Shown here: positions 44,353 through 52,808 of the stretch, piece by piece | Layout of the letters: each line of letters opens with the position of its first letter | Position numbering within the stretch: the first letter of the stretch is position 1 | The notes under the pieces: generated by a model | Told to the model about the DNA's origin: nothing | Seen by the model: only the letters and a program-made list of their open reading frames with translations | The model's database searches: none | Position numbers and translations under genes: made by a program | DNA from: Cordilura impudica | Lineage: Eukaryota > Arthropoda > Insecta > Diptera > Scathophagidae | NCBI GenBank assembly: GCA_963682025.1 | Contig: OY821518.1 | Coordinates: 123,714,800 to 123,778,799, forward strand | Length of the DNA stretch: 64,000 nt | Reading direction: 5' to 3'

Positions 44353-44472
44353 AAGCGTCATCTATGTATCACTTATAGCAAAAACTGTTTCAGCTAATTC
44401 AACAACCCTTTGCTGTAAAACGTTAAAAATATCCCAATATAAACGTATATATGTGATACATAGATGACGCTT
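44353..44472. repeat. 120-bp fold-back with perfect 20-bp inverted arms
   Basis: AAGCGTCATCTATGTATCAC at 44353-44372 is the exact reverse complement of GTGATACATAGATGACGCTT at 44453-44472. It may be a tiny MITE inside Transib-2; no clear duplication was seen. Confidence 0.85.
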
Positions 44473-44933
44473 TTAAAAAAGTGGCATAAAAAACCATGTT
44501 ATATCATAATTTTTTCACCAATACAATCATAAGTCACACAGCGTTTTTGTGATTGTATTGTGAAATAGAAATTTACCCCCCTGCGCGTATAGATGTTTAC
44601 ACATCAAAAAGCAACTTGAGAAAAAAAGAGCGGTCCGCGCCCCCTTTTCCTATACCCAAAACTCAAATTGTCGGCAAGAATACTTACCAAAAAGCTGGCT
44701 TCATCAAATTTTGTATACGGACTTCTACTGACAAAAAAAACTTGAGAAAAAATGGGCGATCCACGCCCGCTATTAAAAAAATATTGAATGCTACCAAGAA
44801 ATTTATTTATTTTTTAATTCATAAATTTATAATTTTAAAGAAGTTGTAAATGCTTATGGATTTTTCTAAAAATAACAAAATAATAGATACATATTCTCAA
44901 AAGATATACGGCTTAATTAATCATGGTCGTTTT

Positions 44934-47005
44934 TTAGTTTTCATCCGTTTCTAATTCCAATGAATAATTATTTAACGACTCCATGCTAACATCACAATCA
45001 GAACTATTATTGCAGCCGGAGGTTTCTTGAGATGTTGGAGCTAATAGCAGTTCTGGTGGTAATTCAGGCATTTTAAAAAGATCAATGACTTCTCGAGGAA
45101 ACGGAAGTTTTTTGAACAATTTGTATGTTCTTGCAAACATAAACTTGAAATATATGGGTCACAGCTATCCATAGCTTTATGATACATGCCAAGTATGTTG
45201 TGCACTCTTGAATGCTTTCGAGCGTGACCAGTTCCATCTTTTTTATAATATTTGTTTCGCGCCGCAGATGCATTTTCTGCAAGGCAACCTACGGGTACTA
45301 CTGAAGCCATAATTATGATTGACGAATATTTCGTGTATTGTGGCGGACATCGAGTACCATTCGAAGTTTTGGAAAAATATTTCACTGTTTAATGCAATGG
45401 GCACAAACCTTTGAGCATCAATTTCAAATTCAGAGGAGAGAGCAATTAAGATTATGTGTAAATGTTTCAAAAAATCAATATTTATACCAGTAATAGATGC
45501 TGAAAGGTCCGTGCGAGAAAATGCTCTTCTAGCTGTGTTGTCATCATTGGTGTTGCCGCTGCCATTTGCTTCCGGCTTATCGACATGAAGGCCCATTTGA
45601 AGCAAAAAATCTTTTTGAATTTTTTATTTCTTTTCTGCCAGGATTCTCTTCTCTTCTGTTCCACGAACTTGCCATTTTCTCATATCTAGCTTGTATGAAA
45701 GTTTTAAAACAAACTCGAAACTACGAAACCACGCATGCAAAGGGCTTATTCCATATTTCAATGCGTCCGCCTTTGCTTCAAAATTGCTTTGGACCGGCAT
45801 GACAGATGGGGCATTTCTGTGCACTTTTAGTTCCTGTCAACACATTTAAGACTTTCCCATCTATTAATGTCATATATAAATTATATTTTACTTTAGCTTT
45901 TTTCCCATTACTTAGTGTGTATTGTAGTCGTTCCAACTTCTTAATCCGTGTGTTGTGGTTTTCAGTTGAAATGTGCTCTTTTGTTTCTTTAACAAACTCC
46001 ACTTTTAAAGGCCTACAAAAGCATACTGACTGAGATGTACGGTTTACTCAAATATTATCACCTGCTGATGAAATTATTTTTATTGGAATGACTGATGTCA
46101 CAAAAAGGGACTGATCGAAACTTTCCGAAATATTTTCCACAAATTTTTGTTTAAACAAGCTGTGACCGGTAGAACCATCAAGCCCGTAGCTCAAAATTAG
46201 GATCGATTCTTCAACATCCATTATACACAATACTTCAACTTGATATGCAAGAATTCTTTTAGCTGTTCTACCAAATTTTGCAACGATACTTCGACAGAGC
46301 TTTCATTCACTTTGATTTCATCCGGTCTACATTTCAATTTGCTTTTATAAACTTTATCATAAGTCGGATAAATACTACTATTGTGTTTTATGTTTAATTG
46401 ACGCATATTTGAGTACTGCTTTTTAGTTAATCTGTTTTCTAATAAAAACATTAGAGCTTCATCTGGTGATACTGCCGTAACTTCTTTTTGGCTAGTATTA
46501 AGAACTTCTCGAATTTTGGATGGCCAATTTGGAGATATAGCAACTTGTTGAAGGACAAATTTCAAATCCATTGCGTGGGATTTTTTGGCAGATATAGAGG
46601 CAGCATGAACTAATAATTGCGCATTGTCTCCTTGCTGGGAAGCTAATCTCCTTTTATTTCTTTCGCAGCTATCATCATAAGTCATTTTTGGTCGCCCGAT
46701 AGCATTAATCGTTTTCGGTATAACAAAAATTGTTTCTCGAACCAACCATTCCTTATTATATTTTCTAAATGCTTTCTCATTCTGGATTGTTTATCCCATT
46801 TTAGTTTAATAAAATTAAGTAACTTCCGAGCTTTAGTACATATTAATTTACTTAATTCACTGCCAATTTCGTATGGAATCTTTCCTTTTATGTAACTCAA
46901 AACATTCCTGTTGTTTCTCAACCAAAACTCAAATATTTCAGAATTTTTGAACCTGAGTGTTTCTACAAAAATATTAAAAATTCGTTTATTAGCAGTCAAA
47001 TGCAT
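44934..47005 (-). pseudogene. Transib-2 transposase, full domain order but broken
   Basis: The N-terminal part starts at 47005 (MHLTANKRIFNIFVE). 46745-46221 has GRPKMTYDDSCERNKRRL, SPDEALMFLLENRLTKKQYS and SSIYPTYDKVYKSKL. 46230-46048 has GLDGSTGHSLFKQ with the first catalytic Asp. 46002-45778 has MTLIDGKVLNVLTGTKSAQK with the second Asp and CPICHAG. Then come YGISPLHAWFRSFEFVLKL (45824-45624), GNTNDDNTARRAF (45605-45243) and VVPVGCLAENASAARNKYYK with CDPYISSL (45385-45041). This is the order of Transib/RAG1-core proteins. The residue aligned with the last catalytic Glu (before ARNK) is Ala. At least five frameshifts are present. Confidence 0.82.
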
Positions 47006-47470
47006 ACAATTTTACCATGACATAAAACTTGAGATTTCTATAAACAATCACATGTAAATAGTTCCAATGACACTTCATGACGTTTTTCGTTTTACTCCAC
47101 GAAAAAATATAAAACTCTTCAAAATTTCACAAAAAAATTCAGACAAAAATCCACCAACATAAGTACGAAATACAAACATTTAGCAAACTATATTTGTATA
47201 TAGTAAAAACACTCACCTCGAGTATTACAACTCATATTTACAAAGTTTTTTTTTTCAAAAATATGTTATTAAAAAAACAGTTTTTAATTTTATAAAAATT
47301 TTGCTGCTTCACTTGTATTAACACGTACAAAAAAATATGTAAATATTAACAGCTGTTTGTACATAAACTGGGTTGTCAACAGTAAAATTTTTTTTAGTTT
47401 TTTCTTATCAATATGATGGGTATTGAACACCATCAAAAAAATTGTAAAAATTTAAAGTTGAAAAATTGAC

Positions 47471-47505
47471 TTTTTGCCGCTAAAATCGCAATTTCGGCCA
47501 TAGTG
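47471..47505 (-). repeat. Right terminal inverted repeat of Transib-2
   Basis: On the minus strand it starts CACTATGGCCGAAATTGCGA; one mismatch to the left repeat. The target duplication AATTG follows. Confidence 0.9.
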
Positions 47506-47510
47506 AATTG

Positions 47511-47805
47511 TTGAAAAAGTTCGAGCTTTATTACTACAATCAAGAGTTCCAAAATATCTCTGGGGGGAAGCAGTTTATACAAGTGTACACTTATTAAATA
47601 GAAGTCCCACCAGTGCTCTTCAATGTAAGAAAACACCATCTGAATTGTGGTTTGAGCAAAAACCAAATGGACATAAAATCAAGGTTTTTGGATGCCAAGC
47701 ATTTGCGTGGATACCTGCCCAAAAGAAACAAAAGTTGGATCCCAAAAGCAAATCCTATGTCATGATCGGATACTGTCCAAATGGCTATCGTTTATGGGAT
47801 ATGAA
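47511..47805 (+). pseudogene. Copia integrase, second part
   Basis: It continues the integrase after the Transib: LLQSRVPKYLWGEAVYTSVH, TPSELWFEQKPNGHKIKVFG, then DPKSKSYVMIGYCPNGYRLW. These are the conserved W-x-EA-V, ELWF, KVFG and GYxxxGYRLW blocks. From 47645 this frame runs without a stop into the Penelope-like fragment, forming a chimeric 352-codon ORF (47645-48703). Confidence 0.8.
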
Positions 47806-48703
47806 CTTAAATATAATTACGATAATGAATACATTGAACTCATATCATAATAAACTCAAATTTACAATAGAACGAGAACACAACAATGAAATTCCTTACT
47901 TGGGTATAAAAATAATAAAAATAATTAAGGACAATGAAAAGCTAATTACTAATTGGTACACGAAGACGACAGCATCAGGACGAATGATAAATTACCACTC
48001 TACACAACCATGGAAAATAAAACTTAATACAGCAAACAATTTAATCCAAAAAGTAATACAAATTAGCGATCAACGATATAAAGGTAACAATATCAATAAA
48101 ATAAAGGAAATTTTATTAAAAAATAATTATCCAATATACATTATTAAAAATCTTTTCAATAATATATTCAACAAAAAGCAGCAAAATAAGAAACAAAAAA
48201 CAATAGAAGCTAATTTTTACAGTGTACCATACATACCAACATTAACGGAGAGCAAAAATCTCAATAGAATAATAAATGACAAGAGTGTAACAATAGCACA
48301 CAGATCAAATGAAACACTTAGATCCCTTTTTACACACAAAAAAACAAAACCAGATGTATTAAAAATTGACAACGTAGTTTACGAGATAAAATGCGATGGT
48401 AATGAAAGGGAGGTGTGTAATAAAGTCTACATAGGAACAACAAAAAGAATGTTAGGAGTAAGAATTGCGGAACATCAAGCAGACATAAAAAAACACAAGG
48501 AATCGACAGCATTATCTCAACATACAAAAGAGAGCGGACATAACGTCGATTTAAAAGGAGTTAAGATTTTAGATAAAGAGAGAAATGAAAACAAAAGACA
48601 CACATTGGAAAGTTTAAGAATACAACAAAAAATACACAAAACATTAAACAACAAAGAAGACAAAGATAACACTAAGCTGCAATATTCAATTGCAATTACT
48701 TAA
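47806..48703 (+). pseudogene. Penelope-like RT C-terminus with GIY-YIG endonuclease
   Basis: LNSYHNKLKFTIEREHNNEI, PYLGIKIIK and NWYTKTTASGRMINYHSTQP are the RT thumb region of Penelope-like elements. The endonuclease domain follows: VVYEIKCDGNEREVCNKVYI, YIGTTKRMLGVRIAEHQADI and ALSQHTKESGHNVDL. It has a Cys pair before the YIG strand, the catalytic Arg in GVRIAEH and a downstream Glu/His region. Terminal GIY-YIG is specific to this class. The frame is open to TAA at 48703 but lacks its own start and RT core; translation could only begin in copia sequence. Confidence 0.82.
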
Positions 48704-48984
48704 ATCTTAGTTCTGTGATATTAGTCGTTAAGTTTAAAACTGTGATTTTTTTTAATATTTATTTTGATTATTTATTTTTATTAATTTATTTAATTTTATT
48801 AAAATTGTGTCGTGATGTCCAGTTTTTTATCTTTAAATTTATTAAATAATAATAACCTGACAATGTAAGTTTGGATTAATCATAAGTTAAACTATTGTGA
48901 CTAATATAACATTATGTTGATATATTGTTTTATTTTTAATTTTTTGTCGCCAGAAATTAATAATAAAAAAATTTTTATACACTC

Positions 48985-49014
48985 CTGATGAAGTTGAAAA
49001 ACCGTCAACGAAAC
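48985..49014 (+). ncRNA. Possible hammerhead ribozyme core in the Penelope-like 3' UTR
   Basis: CTGATGA is followed by A, a five-pair stem GTTGA/TCAAC with loop AAAACCG, then GAAAC. These are the conserved boxes of a hammerhead, and Penelope-like elements are known to carry such ribozymes. The extra A after CTGATGA and the unclear stems I and III make activity doubtful. Confidence 0.4.
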
Positions 49015-49084
49015 GTAGAGTGGAGATGAAATAAATTTTGTTTTAATTTATTTTATTTAAAACTTATAAGCTGACCATCATAGC

Positions 49085-50585
49085 CCAAAAGAAGTAACAT
49101 AAACAATTATTTTAAGTCGAGATGTTAATTTCAATGAAAGCGTTTTTCCGTTTCATTGAACAAGAGGGAAAAGACGAAGATTTCGGTATTCAAGAGGCCA
49201 GAAATCATCAACTGATGCATCAGCTGGCCAGCAAGAGGCCAGCAATGAATCATCAACTGATGCATCGTTAACTGACTTAGAAGAAAGTACTGCTCCTGAT
49301 GAATCGCACGATGCAATCCAATTTGTTCAACGCAAGAAAGAAGAAATTACTCAACCTGTTCCAAGAAGAAGTGAACGGAAAACAGTACCAACCTCCAAGT
49401 TTACAGACTATTATAATTCCTTGTTCAAAACGTACTCGATGCCAGATTCAGAAAATATTCCGAATACATTTCAAGATGTTTCCAGTTCTCCTTATCGAGA
49501 TAAATGGATGAAGGCTATCGAAGAAGAACTAGAATCGATGAGCAAGAACAAAGTATGGAATATGATGGAGAAACCTGAAAATGCCAAACTTATGAAATGC
49601 GGATGGATTTTTTAAAATCAAAGAGGACTCTTTTGGAAATCCAGTCCGTTATAAAGCAAGGCTAGTGGCTAAAGGATTTTTGCAAAAAGCTGGCATAGAC
49701 TATGAAGAAACTTACTCTCCTGTTGCGAAGCTTTCTACTATTCGAATAGTCCTTGCAGTTGGTGTCAGCAAAGCCATGTATTTCAACCAGTTGGATGTCA
49801 AAATAGCTTTCCTATACGGCAAACTGAAGGAAGATATTTTTATGTATGTTCCACCTGGAATTAATGCCAAACCAAATATGGTACTTAAACTGCAGAAGAG
49901 CATTTATGGACTTAAACAAAGTCCGCGGTGTTGGAACACCAAATTTAATTTATCATTGCTCAATCTCGGGTTCACCACATCATCACATGACTATTGCCTC
50001 TATACCAGAATAAGAGCAGACGATGTCATATATTTAGTGCTGTATGTGGATGACTTATTGTTAGCAGGCAATAAGTTACCTGAAATACAATCGTTAAAAC
50101 TTCAGCTATCAAAAATATTTGAAATGTCCGACTGCGGTCCACTTAAGCATTATCTGGGTACCTCAGTGGAATATGACCAAAAGAAAGGTGTTATGAAGTT
50201 ATGTCAAGAAGCAAGTACTTTCAAAATGCTTGAAGTATTTGGAATGATGGATTGCAAGCCAGCAATCACACCAATGGAGAAAGGTCTTCAATTGCTAACT
50301 GTGGAAGATGCTGAAACTATAGCAAATCCATATCGAGAGCTACTAGGTAAGCTCATGTACCTTAAGCTTTGCGTTCGTCCTGACTTATGTTATGCTGTTG
50401 GATATATGGGGAGATTTCAGCAAAATCCAGGAGAATTTCATTGGGTTGCACTTAAGCGAATATTGCGGTATTTAAAAGGAACTACTCAACTGAAACTTGT
50501 ATTCAGCAGAAAAACTCAATCTGAAAAACTTGTAGGGTATATTGACAGAAAATCGACATCTGGGTTCATTTTTTATGTGTTTTGA
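49085..50585 (+). pseudogene. Copia linker and reverse transcriptase
   Basis: After SRDVNFNES comes a Ser, Asp and Glu rich linker with a duplicated segment (ATCATCAACTGATGCATC twice, about 49206 and 49252). VPRRSERKTVPTSKFTDYYN and YRDKWMKAIEEELESMSKNK begin the RT. AKGFLQKAGIDYEETYSPVA, NQLDVKIAFLYGKLKEDIFM, KSIYGLKQSPRCWN and VLYVDDLLLAGN (YVDD box) follow in the frame from 49665. Frameshifts occur near 49614. The domain ends shortly after VGYID, where part of RNase H is deleted. Confidence 0.85.
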
Positions 50586-50963
50586 TGTCCTGTTTCCTGG
50601 TGCAATAAGAAACAAATTTTTGTGGCTACCTCTTCCAGTGAGGCAGAGTACGTTGCATTAAGTGCTGCTGTTTCTGATGGAATATGGATACGAGGAATAT
50701 TAGAAGACATGCAAGTTTTGGATAAGAATGAAGCATTTATATTGTATGAAGACAACGCTGGATGCATCGCTATGGCGAAGAATTTAGAATGCAAGAGATC
50801 TAAACACATTGACATAAGATTTCACTTTATTCGTGACCATGTGCAGAATGGAACTGTTAAAATTGAATATGTGCCGACTTCTCAACAAATTGCAGATATC
50901 TTCACAAAGTCCCTAGATTCTAAACTGTTTGTATCAATTCGGAAAATGTTATCGCTGAATTGA
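50586..50963 (+). pseudogene. Copia RNase H
   Basis: RKSTSGFIFYVF, then a TGA (50583-50585), CPVSWCNKKQ, ATSSSEAEYVALSAAVSDGI with the catalytic Glu, LYEDNAGCIAMAKNLECKRS with the Asp, and HIDIRFHFIRDHV. The first catalytic Asp of the family (GYxDADWA) is removed by a small deletion. It ends with TGA at 50961-50963, just before the polypurine tract. Confidence 0.85.
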
Positions 50964-50970
50964 GAGGGAG
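50962..50970 (+). other. Polypurine tract of the copia element
   Basis: GAGAGGGAG immediately before the 3' LTR start TGTAAAAG. Confidence 0.8.
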
Positions 50971-51145
50971 TGTAAAAGTTTAATATTCTAGAACTTTGTA
51001 CATTATAACAGTAGTTATCTTTGAAAAATACTTTTAATATTTTGTCAAACAAAAAGAAAATATTTCCATTCCAATATTTGTATTCAACCTGAACACACAA
51101 TAAATTTTTACTTTCAACTTCATTCTCTGGTTCTGAATTCCAAGA
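50971..51145 (+). repeat. 3' LTR of the copia element
   Basis: Starts TGTAAAAGTTTAATATTC; two substitutions from the 5' LTR by eye. TCTTC duplication at 51146-51150. Confidence 0.88.
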
Positions 51146-51150
51146 TCTTC

Positions 51151-51597
51151 ACTTTGTAAGCACAGAAACCAAAAATCCTGATGAAACAAATGTGGATGGA
51201 AAAGGTCATCTTGTGATGTCATTTATTAAAAGAATACGATGCTATGGGGATTATGCAAAACTAATGTTTTAAAGAAATTCTTTAAAAAAAAAGTACGGAC
51301 GTTTAATCGTTGTTCTCCACTAAAAACAAAAATTTAGTGATTTAAAGTGGAAATAAATAATAAAAACCTAATTATTGCAATTTCTTGTTATCTGCACATA
51401 TAAATATATAAACAAAGAGAGCAATACAGTAATTGAAACAAACAAATAAACTTATTAGTTTTGCTAAATTTACATTTATTGAACTTATATCAAACAATAA
51501 TATACCAAATAAATACAAACTTTATCATCAAAACAAACGAGAAACCACAATCTCTTTAAGAGTTAAACAGAACCAATTTGAATAAACGAATAAGCTA
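51151..51597 (+). other. Sequence between the copia element and non-LTR element C
   Basis: The first about 120 bases are open (FVSTETKNPDETNVDGKGHL) and of unknown origin. The later part is probably the 5' UTR of element C. No promoter was identified. Confidence 0.35.
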
Positions 51598-52584
51598 ATG
51601 TCTACATACAAAACAAAATCCAAAGCAAAATCAAACAAAATAAACCAAAATAAAATCAGCAAAATGAATACAAAAGAACAAAACAGTGCAACAGCTCAGG
51701 GTATTCTTGACCAAAATAATATACCAACAACAAGTTTACCAAATATTACTACTCCCGCGCAAAAGAGAATGAGAGATGTTCTACAATCCTCTCTTCTTGG
51801 TAATGTAACAAAAACACCAAGACTAACCGATACAGAATCACCACTTAAATTCATAACAATAATGGACAAGCGATTTGACAAATTAACAGAACAAATACAA
51901 ACAATAATGCAAACAAAATTTGTGGAATATAAAAACGAACTCTTATGTGAGCTCGATAAGAGATTCGATGAAATAAAGAGTGATTTAAATGCGATTAGAA
52001 GTAGAGTAAATAAACTTGAAACAGAGAACGCTGAAATGAAACATATGAAAGACGATATACTTGATTTAAAACGAAAAATATTAAAACAAGAGAACTCGGT
52101 AGTGGCCGGCGGTATACGAATTCGTGGTGTACCCTACTATGATAATGAAAATCTTATTGACATTTTTAGTTCTATATGTGATAATTTAAAAATCGATACA
52201 CCTCAACTAGAAAATATATATAGACTAAAAAAAATATATAGAGAAAATAAACCATACTCACCTAGTGATGAAGTTATAGTTGCTAAATTACATTCTCCGT
52301 ACGAAAAAAACTTTCTTCTAAGAACAATTGCTAAGTTTAGACGAGAAAATAAAATTACGTTGTGCCAAAAACATGCTGGTTTTAATTGTGATGATCCGAT
52401 ATACGTAAATGAAAATTTAACGCCTTATAATCACAAAATACTACAATCCGCCTTGAACTTAAAAAAAAATAACCAGATTAAAACTACATTTACTGAACGT
52501 GGACTCGTATTCGTAAGGAAGTTTGATTCGGAGGAACCAGTACTAATTGAATTTATTGAACAACTAAACCAGCTTTTTCGTTAG
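51598..52584 (+). CDS. ORF1 protein of element C, coiled coil plus FP-like C-terminus
   Basis: 328 codons. The N-terminus is Lys, Asn and Gln rich. Residues about 95-175 (KRFDKLTEQIQTIMQTKFVE, RSRVNKLETENAEMKHMKDD) form a predicted coiled coil. The C-terminal half (VVAGGIRIRGVPYYDNENL, IYRLKK, NLTPYNHKILQSALNLKK) resembles the baculovirus FP-protein-like ORF1 of some insect LINEs, which binds nucleic acid. No zinc knuckle is present, unlike element A. Start at 51598 is the first Met; one at 51664 is an alternative. ORF2 follows after 224 bases. Confidence 0.8.
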   Translation: MSTYKTKSKAKSNKINQNKISKMNTKEQNSATAQGILDQNNIPTTSLPNITTPAQKRMRDVLQSSLLGNVTKTPRLTDTESPLKFITIMDKRFDKLTEQIQTIMQTKFVEYKNELLCELDKRFDEIKSDLNAIRSRVNKLETENAEMKHMKDDILDLKRKILKQENSVVAGGIRIRGVPYYDNENLIDIFSSICDNLKIDTPQLENIYRLKKIYRENKPYSPSDEVIVAKLHSPYEKNFLLRTIAKFRRENKITLCQKHAGFNCDDPIYVNENLTPYNHKILQSALNLKKNNQIKTTFTERGLVFVRKFDSEEPVLIEFIEQLNQLFR

Positions 52585-52808
52585 CCAAATGATGTATACT
52601 TTAATATTACTATCTTGCTATAATCCTAATTTTTTACCATTTTTTTATATAATTGTTTCTATTAATTTGTGCTTCGTTTCAATTAATTCAATTTATTATT
52701 TTCTTAATTATATAATTTTTAATTTAAACATATGTTCAATCAAACTTAACTTATATGATTCAACTATTTTCTTATTAAACACTAAAATAAATCGTGTACA
52801 ATTGAGCG

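Larger units (their letters stand above)
44060..47505 (-). mobile_element. Transib DNA transposon, family 2, nested in the copia element
   Basis: The 35-bp terminal inverted repeats have one mismatch by eye and start CACTATGGCCAAAATTGCGA (left) and, on the minus strand, CACTATGGCCGAAATTGCGA (right). A broken transposase of the same superfamily as Transib-1 is on the minus strand. Subterminal direct repeats with CTAGCTTCACCAAA (44112, 44227, and a variant at 44697) lie at the left end. Length is 3446 bp. Confidence 0.88.
47806..49070 (+). mobile_element. Penelope-like element fragment (RT thumb plus GIY-YIG)
   Basis: About 300 codons of Penelope-type coding sequence and a 3' UTR lie inside the copia pol. 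The RT fingers and palm are missing, so the copy is 5' truncated. Copia sequence resumes at about 49085 with TIILSRDVNFNES. No target duplication is clear at either junction. Confidence 0.8.
42266..51145 (+). mobile_element. Ty1/copia LTR retrotransposon carrying two nested insertions
   Basis: Two 175-bp LTRs (two mismatches by eye) enclose gag-protease, integrase, RT and RNase H in copia order. TCTTC duplications flank it (42261-42265 and 51146-51150). A Transib (44060-47505) splits the integrase and a Penelope-like fragment (about 47806-49070) follows the integrase. Without these the element is about 4.2 kb. Stops, frameshifts and a lost catalytic Glu in integrase show it is dead. Confidence 0.9.
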
